Assembly: GCA_958296035.1 (NCBI GenBank) | Contig: OY282431.1 | Coordinates: 1,057,001 to 1,121,000 of the forward strand | From: Paracoccaceae bacterium | GTDB taxonomy: Bacteria > Pseudomonadota > Alphaproteobacteria > Rhodobacterales > Rhodobacteraceae | Direction of reading: 5' to 3' | DNA length: 64,000 nucleotides | Shown: positions 37,186 to 48,189 of the stretch, one piece after another | Layout of the letters: every line of letters starts with the position of its first letter | Position numbering within the stretch: the stretch's first letter is position 1 | Position numbers and translations under genes: made by a program | The notes under the pieces: model-generated | Databases searched by the model: none | Told to the model about the DNA's origin: nothing | Seen by the model: the letters and a program-made list of their open reading frames with translations, nothing else

Positions 37186-38811
37186 TCAAAGCGTCCTTGC
37201 CTTGTTGCGTAGCATGAACTTCTGGATCTTTCCGGTGGCAGTCTTGGGGAGTTCGACAAATCGCACGAACTTTGGAACCTTGAAGCCAGCCAAGTGCTGT
37301 CGGCAGAAGTCCATCAGCTGTTGCTCCTCTGCATCGGCGCCGTCGACGAGTTCAACAAAGGCACAGGGTACCTCGCCCCATTTTTCGTCGGGTTTGGCGA
37401 CGACGGCACTCAGCGAGACTGCAGGATGTCGTGTAAGAATCCCTTCGACTTCCACTGAAGATACATTTTCGCCTCCGGAAATAATGATGTCCTTGGCGCG
37501 GTCGGCAATCTGGATGTAGCCGTCAGCATGCTGAACGGCAATATCCCCAGAGGCAAAGTAACCGGTCGAGAAGGCTTCCTTTGTCGCTCTCGAATTGCGG
37601 TAATACCCCTTCATTACTGAATTGCCGCGGATGTGAATCTCGCCGAGAGAATCGCCGTCTCTGCGGACCGGTGTCCGACCATCCTTTTCGAATACCGCAA
37701 CATCTTCCATCATCGGAAACAATACGCCCTGACGGGCCTTGATGTTTGCCCGATCGGATGCCGAGAGATCGCCCCAGTTGTCATCATCCCAAATGCACTC
37801 GGTTATGTGGCCATAGGTTTCCGTCAGGCCATAAACTTGCGTCACGTTGAAGTTGAGCCGTTCAACTGCCTGCAGAATTGCTGCCGGTGGTGGCGCACCG
37901 GCGGTGAACACCTCAACCCTGTGATTGAAGTCTCGCCGCTCCTCAGGAGCTGCATTGGCAATTAGGTTGAGTACGATCGGGGCGCCGCCAAAATGCGTGA
38001 TGTGCTCGTCGGCAATCGCCTGATAGATCGCTTTGGCGCTGACGTTGCGGCAGCAGACCACTGTCCCACCGAGTACCGGCATCATCCACGAATGATTCCA
38101 GCCATTGCAGTGAAACAAAGGCACTACAGCCAACAATCTCGGGTACAATGTCATTCGCCAACTGATGACAGTTCCCATCGTCATCAGGTAGGCACCGCGG
38201 TGATGGTAAACCACGCCCTTCGGACGTCCGGTAGTGCCCGAAGTATAATTCAAAGCAATGCTTTCCCACTCGTCTTCGGGAAGCACCCAGTCGAATGTCG
38301 GTGACGCCTGCCCGAGCAGCTCTTCATACTCGACATGTCTGCCGGATTTGGGAAATCCAGCATCAGAAACCTCAACTAGTGTCGGCTTGTTGCTGCCCAA
38401 TTTCTCGGCGGCTTCCTCAACGACCGGAAGGTACTGGGTATCGGCGAGCACAACCTTGGCGGCCGCGTGTTCCAGAATGTAGCTGATTGTCGAAACATCC
38501 AGCCGCATGTTGATCGTGTTGAGTACTGCTCCGCAAGCCGGCACACCAAAATGGGCTTCAACCTGTGCCGGAGTGTTGGGAAGAACTGTCGACACAACAT
38601 CACCCGGCTTGACACCAAGAGAGGCCATCGCTGAAGCCAGACGAGTTACACGATCGTAGTACCGCCGATAGCTGAACCGACGAGCTCGGTAGACCAAGGC
38701 CTCGCGCTCTGGAAAGACGGCCTGCGCTCGTCTTAGGTGCGACAGAGGTGACAATGGTACATAATTGACACGGCACCTCTGCAATCCGGTTTCGTCCTCA
38801 AGCCATCCCAT
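37186..38811 (-). CDS. Acyl-CoA synthetase (AMP-forming), medium/long-chain or DmdB-like
   Basis: A 541-residue adenylate-forming enzyme that activates a carboxylic acid to its CoA ester. The P-loop is LNYTSGTTGRPKGVVYHHRG. VYGLTETYGHITECIWDDDN, STGYFASGDIAVQHADGYIQ, IADRAKDIIISGGENVSSVE and the C-terminal Lys in PKTATGKIQKFML are all present. The hinge and catalytic lysine look intact. Sequence style matches the AlkK/DmdB group, which takes medium-chain acids or methylmercaptopropionate. It is the last gene of a minus-strand group with GST, thiolase and FadJ-like enzyme, so fatty acid activation for beta-oxidation is the likely role. Confidence 0.92.
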   Translation of the reverse strand: MGWLEDETGLQRCRVNYVPLSPLSHLRRAQAVFPEREALVYRARRFSYRRYYDRVTRLASAMASLGVKPGDVVSTVLPNTPAQVEAHFGVPACGAVLNTINMRLDVSTISYILEHAAAKVVLADTQYLPVVEEAAEKLGSNKPTLVEVSDAGFPKSGRHVEYEELLGQASPTFDWVLPEDEWESIALNYTSGTTGRPKGVVYHHRGAYLMTMGTVISWRMTLYPRLLAVVPLFHCNGWNHSWMMPVLGGTVVCCRNVSAKAIYQAIADEHITHFGGAPIVLNLIANAAPEERRDFNHRVEVFTAGAPPPAAILQAVERLNFNVTQVYGLTETYGHITECIWDDDNWGDLSASDRANIKARQGVLFPMMEDVAVFEKDGRTPVRRDGDSLGEIHIRGNSVMKGYYRNSRATKEAFSTGYFASGDIAVQHADGYIQIADRAKDIIISGGENVSSVEVEGILTRHPAVSLSAVVAKPDEKWGEVPCAFVELVDGADAEEQQLMDFCRQHLAGFKVPKFVRFVELPKTATGKIQKFMLRNKARTL

Positions 38812-39047
38812 ACAACCTCCGTACTATCGCTGCAGATGTCTTTCCCACTACGCGTGGACGCTGCATTCGTTGTCTTGAACATGCGTTGCTCAGCGGCGTA
38901 TGCCATAACCGGACGCAACTGGTCATGCGGTCAATTACCACCAAACCCTGCGATGTTCACACCTGAACATTTGACTCGCATGTCGGCAATTGAATTCCGG
39001 CATTCCTTGCCCCTTGCCAGCGTCGCTGGTCAGTTTCCGAACGTCGG

Positions 39048-41240
39048 TCACTGCGTTGCGGCCTTTCGATCGTGGAACAATCGTTGGCACTCGGCATATT
39101 CAACCAATAGCCTTGGACTTTCGAAGCGGCGCCCGTGACGGGTCGCCAGCTGTTGACACATGCGATGAACCCGAGTTGCCCCTTTGCCATCTATCCATTG
39201 AAACGGGCCGCCTGACCAAGGTGCAAATCCCCATCCGAACACAGCGCCAATGTCACCTTCCCTGACATCTTCGAGCACGCCGTCCTCAAGAGATTGTATG
39301 GCCTCGGTTACCTGTATCAACAGCAGCCGATCGCGAACCTCCTGTGCATCAGGCTGTGGATTGCTAGGGTTAAACTCCCTGGACAGCCCTGGCCAGAGCC
39401 CGAGGCGCTTCTTTCTGTCGTTGTACTCGTAGAAGCCTGCTCCTGACTTGCGACCGAGACGACCCAGATCAAACAGGCGAAATATGACCTTGTCGGCCTC
39501 CTCGGCATCATAGTCGTCGCCCAACGCCTCTCTGGTTGCCTCGGCAATATGAACTGCCAGTTCGATCGAGGTTTCATCGACAAGCTGCAATGGACCGACC
39601 GGCATGCCGATTTGGCGCGCCGAGTTTTCGACCAGTGCCGGGCTTACGCCCTCGCCAACCATGCGAACACCTTCGTTGATATAGGGGATTATGCAGCGAT
39701 TTGCGTAGAAGTTTCGTCCGTCATTCACGATGATCGGAATCTTGTTGATCTGGCGCGCAAAATCAAAGGCTACGCCCACTGCGGCATTAGAGGTTTGCTC
39801 GCCTCGAATGATTTCAACCAGGGACATGCGATGCACCGGGCTGAAGAAGTGTATGCCGACAAAGCGCTCCGGGAGACGAACCGAATCAGCCAGGGAAGTG
39901 ATTGGTAAGGTTGATGTATTCGAGGCGATGATCGCCTCGTCGTCAACCGTCTGGCACAATTGCGAAAAGACCCGCTCCTTGACCTCCGGATTCTCGAACA
40001 CTGCTTCAATTATCAGCTGGCATGAGGAAAAACCTGAAGGCAGGGTAGCACAGGCAATGCGCTTGAGGGCATTCTGGGCCTGGTCGGCATCAAGCCGCTT
40101 TCGACGCACCTCGCCGTCGAGGATACGACCGATGGTTTGTTTCCCTTTCTTGGCCCGGGCCAGTGACAGATCGCACAGTTGAACCTCAATTCCTCCCAGT
40201 GCCGCAACCAGAGCGATACCGGACCCCATCATGCCTGCCCCGATCATGCCCAGTCTGCCAAAGTGGCTGACCGGAATTCCCTGAGGGCGACGCGCGCCCT
40301 TGCAGAGCTCCTGGCGGTGAACAAAGTTTGTCCTGATCATGGCGGCAGGTGAGGGGTTGGCCAGCAATTCTGCAAAGCAACGGGCCTCTGTACGCAGCGC
40401 GGCATCAAATGGTAGCTGGAGGCCTTCATAAATTGCCGACTGCATGGCCCGCGCTGCCGGATAAACTCCTTGCGTCTGGCCGTTGATCATGGCGCTCGCT
40501 CCGGTAAATGTGGCGAACCCCTGTTTGCTATAGGGGGCACCTCCCGGAGGCCGATAGCCTGGTTTGTCCCATGGTTTGACAGTATCGCCGGACTGTGCCT
40601 TTTTCAGCCATTCCCTTGCAGCAGGGACGAGTTCGTCAGGAGATGTGATTTGATCAACCAGTCGGGCTGCAAGTGCCTTCTGAGGTGAGGGTGTTACGCC
40701 CTTGAACAGATAGGGCGAGGCCGCAGCAAGGCCAAGCCGCCGAACCAGACGAGTTGTGCCGCCAGCGCCCGGGAAGAGGCCGACTCTTATCTCGGGTAGT
40801 CCAATGCGGGCCTCCGGCCTGTCTGTACAAATGATGTGATGACAGGCGAGGGCGATCTCATAGCCGGCCCCCATCGTCGTGCCGTTTAGGGCTGCCACCA
40901 CGGGTTTGGACTGGTCCTGCTCGTCCTTCCTGCCAGCCAATTCGATCCGGCGCAGGATTCCATGAATGCGAATTATGTCACGGTATGCATTGGCCAGCCG
41001 GTCTTCACGTTCCGTTTCGAACATGTCGGCGAGCAGGCCGAGGTCCATCCCGCCCGCAAAATCTTTCTTGGCACTGGTTATCAGGATGCCGCAAACCGCG
41101 TGATCGGAAATTGCGCCGCTCACGAGTTCATCAAGCTCGGTGAACCCGCTCCACGACATGACGTTCATTCGCTTCCCGGGGGTATTCCAGGCGATGGTGG
41201 CAATGCCCTCGTCATCAACCTTGTACGAAAAGTTGTTCAT
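39048..41240 (-). CDS. fadJ: Bifunctional enoyl-CoA hydratase/3-hydroxyacyl-CoA dehydrogenase
   Basis: A 730-residue fusion. Residues ~1-220 form the crotonase-type hydratase ([40 protein letters not shown] with both catalytic Glu positions). From ~325 comes the NAD-dependent dehydrogenase ([60 protein letters not shown]) and its helical dimer domain. It carries out steps two and three of beta-oxidation in the cytoplasm. Start ATG 41240 has AGGAG upstream and begins 10 bp after the thiolase stop, so the two form a classic trifunctional pair. The symbol fadJ is by similarity; fadB or fadN are alternatives. Confidence 0.93.
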   Translation of the reverse strand: MNNFSYKVDDEGIATIAWNTPGKRMNVMSWSGFTELDELVSGAISDHAVCGILITSAKKDFAGGMDLGLLADMFETEREDRLANAYRDIIRIHGILRRIELAGRKDEQDQSKPVVAALNGTTMGAGYEIALACHHIICTDRPEARIGLPEIRVGLFPGAGGTTRLVRRLGLAAASPYLFKGVTPSPQKALAARLVDQITSPDELVPAAREWLKKAQSGDTVKPWDKPGYRPPGGAPYSKQGFATFTGASAMINGQTQGVYPAARAMQSAIYEGLQLPFDAALRTEARCFAELLANPSPAAMIRTNFVHRQELCKGARRPQGIPVSHFGRLGMIGAGMMGSGIALVAALGGIEVQLCDLSLARAKKGKQTIGRILDGEVRRKRLDADQAQNALKRIACATLPSGFSSCQLIIEAVFENPEVKERVFSQLCQTVDDEAIIASNTSTLPITSLADSVRLPERFVGIHFFSPVHRMSLVEIIRGEQTSNAAVGVAFDFARQINKIPIIVNDGRNFYANRCIIPYINEGVRMVGEGVSPALVENSARQIGMPVGPLQLVDETSIELAVHIAEATREALGDDYDAEEADKVIFRLFDLGRLGRKSGAGFYEYNDRKKRLGLWPGLSREFNPSNPQPDAQEVRDRLLLIQVTEAIQSLEDGVLEDVREGDIGAVFGWGFAPWSGGPFQWIDGKGATRVHRMCQQLATRHGRRFESPRLLVEYAECQRLFHDRKAATQ

Positions 41241-41250
41241 GGGTGCGCTC

Positions 41251-42459
41251 CTATACTCTTTCGATAATAGTTGATGCACCCATGCCACCGAACACGCACA
41301 GTGTAATCAATGCCGTTTCCAGGTCTGATCTTTCCAGCTCGTCCAGGGCAGTGCCAAGCAGCATGGCACCTGTCGCTCCTAGCGGGTGACCCATGGCAAT
41401 TGCGCCTCCATTGACATTGACCCTGTCGTGTTCAACGTCGAACGCCTCCATGAACCGGAGCGGTACCGATGCAAAAGCCTCGTTCACTTCAAACAGGTCA
41501 ATGTCACCTATTTCCATGGCAGCCGCAACAAGTGCCTTTCGGGTTGCGGGAATGGGGCCCGTCAGCATGATTGTCGGGTCTGACCCGGATTTGGCCGTCG
41601 CTCTTATTCTTGCACGAGGAACGAGCCCATTCGCAGTGCCGAAATCCTTTGAACCGACAAGTACCGCCGCCGCACCGTCCACAATACCCGAAGAATTGCC
41701 GGCATGATGGACGTGATTGATGCGTTCAAGCTGTGGAAATCGCAGCTGTGCCACCTTGTCGAATCCTGGAGCGTTTTCACCGATGTCGCGAAATGCAGCT
41801 TCAAGTGTGCCGAGAGTCTCCTCGGTGGCATCCGGTCTGATGTGCTGGTCATGATCCAGTAGCAGCAGGCCAATGCGGTCGCGAACTGGCACCACCGAAC
41901 GCCTGAACCGGTTTTCCTGCCAGGCTCGGGCGGCGCGTTGCTGCGAAACAACCGCGTACCTGTCGCAAACCGCACGCCCGTATCCGTAGAGTGTTGCTAT
42001 AATGTCAGCCGAGATGCCCTGTGGTACGAAATAGTGATCCATGGCCAGCAACGGATCCACCGCAAGAGCTGTTCCGTCCGAACCCATTGGAACCCTGCTC
42101 AGCATTTCAACCCCGCCGGCCACATACCCGCTGCCATGCCCGCCGTTGATCTGGTTGGCTGCAAGGTTAACCGCTTCCAGCCCACTGGCGCAGAAGCGGT
42201 TTATGGCCAGGCCCGGAACCTGATCCGGCAGTGATGACAACAATATGGCGCTGCGGGCCAGACAGCCTCCTTGTTCACCGATCTGGGTTACATTTCCCCA
42301 GATGACATCGGCAATTGTATCAGGCTCGACTTCATTGCGCTGCACAACTGCATCGATAATGTCTGCCGACAGGCGCACCGCGGTTACCTCGTGCAGGGCA
42401 CCATCCTTCTTGCCACGGCCTCTCGGCGTTCTTGCTGCGTCATAAATGAATGTATCCAT
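41251..42459 (-). CDS. Acetyl-CoA C-acyltransferase (thiolase)
   Basis: A 402-residue thiolase that cleaves 3-ketoacyl-CoA with CoA. The nucleophilic Cys is in [20 protein letters not shown], the NEAF motif in [14 protein letters not shown] and the His loop in [20 protein letters not shown]. The second Cys lies in the C-terminal [16 protein letters not shown], where CxGGGxG is more usual. The start is ATG 42459; a longer frame to 42525 adds an unlikely leader. It sits directly before the FadJ-like gene. Confidence 0.93.
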   Translation of the reverse strand: MDTFIYDAARTPRGRGKKDGALHEVTAVRLSADIIDAVVQRNEVEPDTIADVIWGNVTQIGEQGGCLARSAILLSSLPDQVPGLAINRFCASGLEAVNLAANQINGGHGSGYVAGGVEMLSRVPMGSDGTALAVDPLLAMDHYFVPQGISADIIATLYGYGRAVCDRYAVVSQQRAARAWQENRFRRSVVPVRDRIGLLLLDHDQHIRPDATEETLGTLEAAFRDIGENAPGFDKVAQLRFPQLERINHVHHAGNSSGIVDGAAAVLVGSKDFGTANGLVPRARIRATAKSGSDPTIMLTGPIPATRKALVAAAMEIGDIDLFEVNEAFASVPLRFMEAFDVEHDRVNVNGGAIAMGHPLGATGAMLLGTALDELERSDLETALITLCVFGGMGASTIIERV

Positions 42460-42521
42460 GTCTTGTCGAGTTCCTGTCCAGGAGGAGTTGGCAATGTATT
42501 GCCCGACCGAAGTCGGCGAGC

Positions 42522-43169
42522 TCAAGGCGTATGCTCATTTCTGTCCGCCGGACAGCCGGGCATCAAAGCATAGGGCGGCTGCCATCCATCAAGCTGCATG
42601 ATCCTGTCCAGCCAGGCACCGATGTGGGGCCAGTCTGATACATGAAACCCGAATGGTTCGGGATAGTACAAGTAACCGCAGCATGACATGTCAGCAATCG
42701 TTGGTCTGTCGCCGACCAGCCAGTCACGTCTTGACAGGACATCATCAAGCACACCAAAGGACAGCCGAAGTCGAGATATGTGCCACTGGATAACTTCCCG
42801 GGGGCGCTTTTCTTCCGGAACAAAGTTGGAAAGGAAGCGTGTTACACCGCATAGAGAGGACAGCTTGTAGTTGTCCCACAGGAGCCAGCGCAAGATCTCA
42901 ATTTCTTCGTCCGGGTTTTGCGCGCCAAGCATACCGGTCAGCCGGACCAGGTATTGGAGGATGGCACCGGACTGGCTGAACACTTTGTTGCCGTGCACGA
43001 GTACCGGCACCTCGCCCATTGGATTCAGCTTCCTGAATTCACGCGTGCGCGTCTCGCCATTGAAGAAATCCACATACACAGGCTCCCAACGGCAGCCCGT
43101 CAAGATCAGGGTAAGTGCTACCTTGTACGAGTTACCACTTTCACCAAAGCAGTATAACTTTGCGGTCAA
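42522..43169 (-). CDS. Glutathione S-transferase family protein
   Basis: A 215-residue protein with the thioredoxin-like N-terminal domain (KLYCFGESGNSYKVALTLIL; LNPMGEVPVLVHGNKVFSQS, which holds the cis-Pro and the Gln/Ser glutathione-binding turn). An all-helical C-terminal domain follows (WLVGDRPTIADMSCCGYLYY, with the family Asp). It probably conjugates or reduces small electrophiles; the substrate is unknown. The start is TTG 43169 with AGGAG 10 bases upstream, and the protein begins in the usual way for the family. It is the first gene of the fatty-acid operon, 62 bp before thiolase. Confidence 0.9.
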   Translation of the reverse strand: MTAKLYCFGESGNSYKVALTLILTGCRWEPVYVDFFNGETRTREFRKLNPMGEVPVLVHGNKVFSQSGAILQYLVRLTGMLGAQNPDEEIEILRWLLWDNYKLSSLCGVTRFLSNFVPEEKRPREVIQWHISRLRLSFGVLDDVLSRRDWLVGDRPTIADMSCCGYLYYPEPFGFHVSDWPHIGAWLDRIMQLDGWQPPYALMPGCPADRNEHTP

Positions 43170-43488
43170 TGGAATTCTTCTCCTGGACTATCCCTGCCAC
43201 TTGAGTTCAGGTGTCGCGGGGCTCGATTTCTTGCCCCTGTATGGTGTTGTCGTGACCACGAGAGGTTAGTCCTTGCGAACTCGGTTTCCAAGCAAGAGGG
43301 ATCCATTGATCGGCCGAAAGTTTCAAAGGCCGAACGAGCTGCGAAATTGCCTAGTCGTGGGCATGGTGGTAGTGCCAGAACAAGGCCAGTGCCGGACAAA
43401 TCAGTCCGGCCAACGAATCAACGGCAACCACAGGCCGTGAGCAGGCCGGCACCATACGGAATCTGGACTCCTGATCGACGTGAGTAGA
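43170..43488. other. Divergent promoter region between GST and pyruvate carboxylase genes
   Basis: About 320 bp without a gene. It should drive the beta-oxidation operon to the left and pyc to the right; no operator could be assigned. Confidence 0.4.
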
Positions 43489-46400
43489 ATGTTTCAATTC
43501 AAGAAGATATTGATCGCCAACCGCGGTGAGATCGCAATTCGCATAATGCGAGCGGCAAATGAGTTGAAGAAATCAACGGTTGCAGTTTTTGCCGAAGAGG
43601 ACAAGCTTTCGCTGCATCGGTTCAAGTCGGATGAAGCCTACCGAATCGGTCAGGGCCTTGGCCCGGTTGAGGCTTATCTTTGTATTCCTGAAATCATTCG
43701 TGTTGCCAAGATGTGCAATGCCGACGCCATTCATCCAGGCTATGGCCTGCTGTCCGAAAATCCGGAACTTGTCGATGCGTGTAGCCGGGCGGGAATCACG
43801 TTCATTGGACCAGGCGCCGATACAATGCGTTTGCTCGGCGACAAGACGGCCGCACGGCAGGTCGCAGTTGATGCCGGTGTTCCGGTGGTTCCGGCGACTG
43901 GCGCCTTGCCCGATGACATGAACCAAATCCACGCCATGACCAAGGAAGTCGGTTACCCTCTCATGCTCAAGGCAGCATGGGGCGGTGGGGGCAGGGGCAT
44001 GCGTCCCATACATTCAGCGGAGGAATTGGAGTCAAAGGTACAAGAGGGTCAACGCGAGGCACAGTCGGCCTTCGGTCGCAATGATTGTTTCCTAGAAAAA
44101 CTGATTCCGCGAGCCCGCCACGTCGAGGTCCAGATTCTTGGCGACTCCCACGGATGCCACTACCATTTGTACGAACGCGACTGCACCGTGCAACGCCGCA
44201 ACCAGAAGGTAGTCGAGAGGGCACCGGCCCCATATCTGTCGTCAGAGAGGCGTGCCGAGATTTGCGAACTCGGGTTGAAGATCGCACGCCACACGAACTA
44301 CCAGAACGCCGGCACGGTTGAGTTCCTCATGGATATGGATAGTGGACACTTCTACTTCATTGAGGTCAACCCGCGCATTCAGGTCGAGCACACGGTCACG
44401 GAAGAAGTCACCGGTATCGACATCGTCAGAGCGCAGATCAGGATAGCCGAGGGTGTCGACCTGGCCCTGGCCACCGGAATTCCAGCCCAGGATGGTGTGA
44501 CGCTGAATGGTCATGCGCTCCAGACAAGGATTACGACAGAGGACCCGCAAAACAATTTCATTCCTGATTACGGCAGGCTGACAGCTTACCGTTCGGCAAC
44601 CGGTATCGGCATCAGGCTGGACGGTGGAACTGCATACTCGGGCGGAATCATTACACGCCACTACGACTCCCTGCTCGTGAAACTGACGGCCTGGGCCCCC
44701 ACAGCTGAGCATGCGATAGCGCGCATGGACCGTGCACTGCGGGAGTTTCGAATTCGCGGCGTGGCGACTAACATCGCGTTCGTCGAGAATCTGCTCAAGC
44801 ACCCGCGGTTTCTGGACAATTCATACACCACGCGGTTCATTGATTCGACGCCGGAACTGTACAAATTCAGGCCCAAGAAGGATCGCGCGACCCGTATCCT
44901 CACACATATCGCCGAGGTCACGGTCAACGGCCACCCACAGGTGCAGGGAAGGGCGAAACCTGCTGTGGAGGCCCGCCCGCCCATAGTGCCGGAGACAGGA
45001 TTGCGAGCGCGCCCGAAAGGCCTGCGCGGTTTACTTGTCAATGAGGGGCCTGCTGCAGTGGCAGAGTGGTTGCTCCGTCAAGAGGGACTGCAGATTACAG
45101 ATACGACAATGCGCGATGGGCATCAGTCCCTGATGGCCACCAGGATGCGTTCGATTGACATGATCAATGTCGCTGATGCCTATTCATACAATTTGCCGCA
45201 ACTGTTCACTGTCGAGTGCTGGGGCGGTGCAACCTTCGATGTTGCCTACCGCTTCCTCCAGGAATGTCCATGGCAAAGACTGCGGGACCTGCGCGAAAGA
45301 ATGCCAAACCTGCTCACCCAGATGCTCATTCGAGGTGCCAATGGAGTGGGCTACACCAATTATCCCGACAACGTTGTGCAGTTTTTTGTCAGTCAGGCGG
45401 CCCAGTCGGGCGTAGACGTTTTCCGAGTCTTTGATAGTCTCAACTGGGTGGAAAACATGAGAGTTTCGATTGATGCAATTCTCGAGACCAACCGGATCTG
45501 TGAAGCATCAATCTGTTACACGGGAGATCTTCTGGATCCTCTGCGGGCCAAATACGATCTCAAGTACTATGTCGGATTGGCTCGTGAGTTGCGTGATGCA
45601 GGCACTCACATAATCGGCCTCAAAGACATGGCTGGCGTATTGAAGCCCGGCGCGGCGCGGCTTCTGATTCGCACCCTGAAGGAGGAGATCGGGTTGCCGA
45701 TTCACCTCCATACACACGACACGAGCGGACTGGGAGCCGCTACCATACTTGCTGCGGCCGAAGCAGGAGTCGACGCCGCCGATGCCGCCATGGATGCCTT
45801 GTCGGGAGGGACATCACAACCTTGCCTGGGATCGATAGTAGAGGAACTGCGCGGCACTGACCGTGACACCGGGTTGGAAATTGAGCGCGTGCGGGAAGTT
45901 TCCGAATACTGGAGCAACGTGCGCCAGATGTACGCTGCCTTCGATGAGGGGTTGCCGGCGCCTGCATCTGAAGTCTTTCTTCACGAAATGCCGGGAGGAC
46001 AGTTCACAAACCTCAAGGCTCAGGCCCGTTCACTCGGGCTCGAAGACCGTTGGCTCGAAATTGCACATGCCTATGCCAGTGCCAACCAGATGTTTGGTGA
46101 CATTATCAAGGTCACGCCAACTTCAAAGGTAGTCGGAGACATGGCTCTCATGATGGTTAGCCAGGGGCTGTCGCGGGAACAAATTGAAGATCCGGAAATC
46201 GACGTGGTGTTTCCAGAATCGGTAATCGAGCTGATGCGCGGTAGTATTGGTCAACCCAGGGGCGGATTCCCAAAAGCGATTCAGGCCAAGGTTCTGAAGA
46301 AGGAAAAACCGATTTCAGTTAGACCGGGAGCACTGCTGGCGCCGGTATGTTTCAAAACCGTGCGCCAGGAAGCGTCCTCCAGGGTCGGTGGTGCCCGGAT

Positions 46401-46962
46401 TGGTGACGAGGATCTTTGTGGTTACATGATGTATCCCAAAGTGTTCCTGAACTATATGGAACATGATCGAACCTACGGCCCGGTTCGAAACCTCCCCACC
46501 CATACGTTTTTCTACGGCATGAGCCCTGGCGAACAGATTAGCGCCGAAATCGATCCGGGGAAGATCCTCGAAATACAACTGCAAACCGTGGGTGAAGTCG
46601 ATGACAAAGGACATGTCCGGGTCTTCTTCGAACTGAATGGTCAGCCGCGTGTTATCAAGATCGCCAACAGAAAATTCCTATCTTCTGTTCCGGTAACGGC
46701 CAAGGCAGACCCCGAAAATTCCTATCACATTGGTGCACCAATGCCGGGCGTGGTGTCGTCGCTAGCCGTTAGTGTGGGCCAGAAAATTGGTCGCGGTGAT
46801 CTGGTCATGACTATCGAGGCCATGAAGATGGAGACTGGTTTGCGCAGTGAGGTCAATGCAGTAGTCAAAGCTATTCACGTGCAACCAGGCTCTGCAATCG
46901 ACGCCAAGGATCTCTTGGTCGAGCTCGAGGAAGAAGATGCACCTGACGAAGATGCGAAATGA
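43489..46962 (+). CDS. pyc: Pyruvate carboxylase
   Basis: A 1157-residue biotin enzyme that makes oxaloacetate from pyruvate and bicarbonate. The biotin carboxylase domain (~1-450) has KILIANRGEIAIRIMRAANE, the ATP-grasp loop LKAAWGGGGRGMRPIHS and IEVNPRIQVEHTVTEEVTGI. The carboxyltransferase domain (~540-820) has TTMRDGHQSLMATRMRS, FTVECWGGATFDVAYRFLQE and HIIGLKDMAGVLKPG. The C-terminal biotinyl domain has MTIEAMKMETGLRSEV. All parts are complete. Start ATG 43489 is preferred; a GTG at 43480 is in frame. It replenishes the TCA cycle and feeds gluconeogenesis with GlpX and aldolase. Confidence 0.97.
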   Translation: MFQFKKILIANRGEIAIRIMRAANELKKSTVAVFAEEDKLSLHRFKSDEAYRIGQGLGPVEAYLCIPEIIRVAKMCNADAIHPGYGLLSENPELVDACSRAGITFIGPGADTMRLLGDKTAARQVAVDAGVPVVPATGALPDDMNQIHAMTKEVGYPLMLKAAWGGGGRGMRPIHSAEELESKVQEGQREAQSAFGRNDCFLEKLIPRARHVEVQILGDSHGCHYHLYERDCTVQRRNQKVVERAPAPYLSSERRAEICELGLKIARHTNYQNAGTVEFLMDMDSGHFYFIEVNPRIQVEHTVTEEVTGIDIVRAQIRIAEGVDLALATGIPAQDGVTLNGHALQTRITTEDPQNNFIPDYGRLTAYRSATGIGIRLDGGTAYSGGIITRHYDSLLVKLTAWAPTAEHAIARMDRALREFRIRGVATNIAFVENLLKHPRFLDNSYTTRFIDSTPELYKFRPKKDRATRILTHIAEVTVNGHPQVQGRAKPAVEARPPIVPETGLRARPKGLRGLLVNEGPAAVAEWLLRQEGLQITDTTMRDGHQSLMATRMRSIDMINVADAYSYNLPQLFTVECWGGATFDVAYRFLQECPWQRLRDLRERMPNLLTQMLIRGANGVGYTNYPDNVVQFFVSQAAQSGVDVFRVFDSLNWVENMRVSIDAILETNRICEASICYTGDLLDPLRAKYDLKYYVGLARELRDAGTHIIGLKDMAGVLKPGAARLLIRTLKEEIGLPIHLHTHDTSGLGAATILAAAEAGVDAADAAMDALSGGTSQPCLGSIVEELRGTDRDTGLEIERVREVSEYWSNVRQMYAAFDEGLPAPASEVFLHEMPGGQFTNLKAQARSLGLEDRWLEIAHAYASANQMFGDIIKVTPTSKVVGDMALMMVSQGLSREQIEDPEIDVVFPESVIELMRGSIGQPRGGFPKAIQAKVLKKEKPISVRPGALLAPVCFKTVRQEASSRVGGARIGDEDLCGYMMYPKVFLNYMEHDRTYGPVRNLPTHTFFYGMSPGEQISAEIDPGKILEIQLQTVGEVDDKGHVRVFFELNGQPRVIKIANRKFLSSVPVTAKADPENSYHIGAPMPGVVSSLAVSVGQKIGRGDLVMTIEAMKMETGLRSEVNAVVKAIHVQPGSAIDAKDLLVELEEEDAPDEDAK

Positions 46963-48189
46963 GCTGCGGCTATCTTCGGTGCCGGACCTGATTATGGAAG
47001 TTCAATCGGCCTGTTGCAGAAAGACTTGCCGATACTGGTGCAGGGCAGAGCGCCGCCAGGACCTCAGGGTACTGCTTCGTAACTGAGCCCAACCCGCCTG
47101 GAGCAGTCATGCAGTTGCAGCCTTGATCGGTTTATCTGAACCATGCACCTGTTCGTCATGCCTTGCTGAATTGCAGGCTGGCCATGCCTGAGTGAAGTCG
47201 TACGAAATAGCGCGCCACAAACTGATCGGAACTACCTGAAAAACAACTCTGACAAGGATTGTCTGTCCCATGTCAACGACATGGCTTTCAAGTCACGGGA
47301 ATTCGCCGACCGTTCCGGATGGAACATGGCGGTGAGATTGCCGATTGTCCGGGCGGAGGCGGTGGATACTCCCGAGGAGGCTGACCGGGTACAGGAATGT
47401 TGCCAGGATCGTGCTTGAGGGTCGGGTGAAGCCTGAACACGCGGTCGCAAGGATTCGTAACCAGGTGCAGCAACATGCACTCCTGCAGGAGGGCGATTGA
47501 CAGCTGTCACCGCTTTCTCACGGTTATTGACTATGTGTCGGCATCCGCGAGCGGCGCGCCTTCAAACCAGCGGTCGTCAGTCCAAATCTGTCCCTTCCGG
47601 TACGCAGCTAAGCCAGGAATCTTCGGCCTGATGTCACCGAGCCCGACGGTGGCGATCCGGATGAACAGGAGGTCGGCCTTGCAGACGAAGCCAAAGGAAT
47701 TCTGCCTCTACGCTCCTTGCGCTAGCATTCACGGAGATCGCCGCTGATGAGACTGGTGCAGCCAACATGGCCAGCCTTTTCATGTTTGATTTGTAGACAA
47801 CAAGGCGCTCCTCGGTATATCGCTGCATTCTCAAAGGTTGGAAGTGTCCAATTCAGTGGCTCAATCTGTCAGGCGATCTGGCTCGTGCGAACCGCGTTTT
47901 GGTGCTGAAGGGAGTCCACAATTGTGATGTATGGACGTGAGATCTGCAAAAGTCATTTGCTGCTTTGGAAAGGTGTCAGGTCGAACCCGACAACAGTCTG
48001 AAATGGGTCGTTGGATTCAATCGAATCAGTCCGGACGGTCAAACAGTTGAAAAGTCTTGCCGCAAAGCGAGATTTACTGCCGGCCAAGACCTGAAAGAGC
48101 GTATACGCTTGACAGGGCGCGAAATGGCGGGACTTGGTCCGTAACAGCAGAGCGCGGCTGGCGGCGACAGAATCAGGAATAGGCAGACC
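46963..48189. other. Gene-free stretch of about 1.2 kb
   Basis: Only short ORFs with no recognisable product on either strand. A plus-strand segment at 47281-47420 (MAFKSREFADRSGWNMAVRL) looks vaguely coding but is soon interrupted. No RNA gene was recognised. Probably decayed sequence. Confidence 0.5.

Noticed and set aside
47232-47510. 92-codon minus-strand ORF in the 1.2 kb gap after pyc
   Set aside because: No domain, no ribosome-binding site; the opposite strand is no better.
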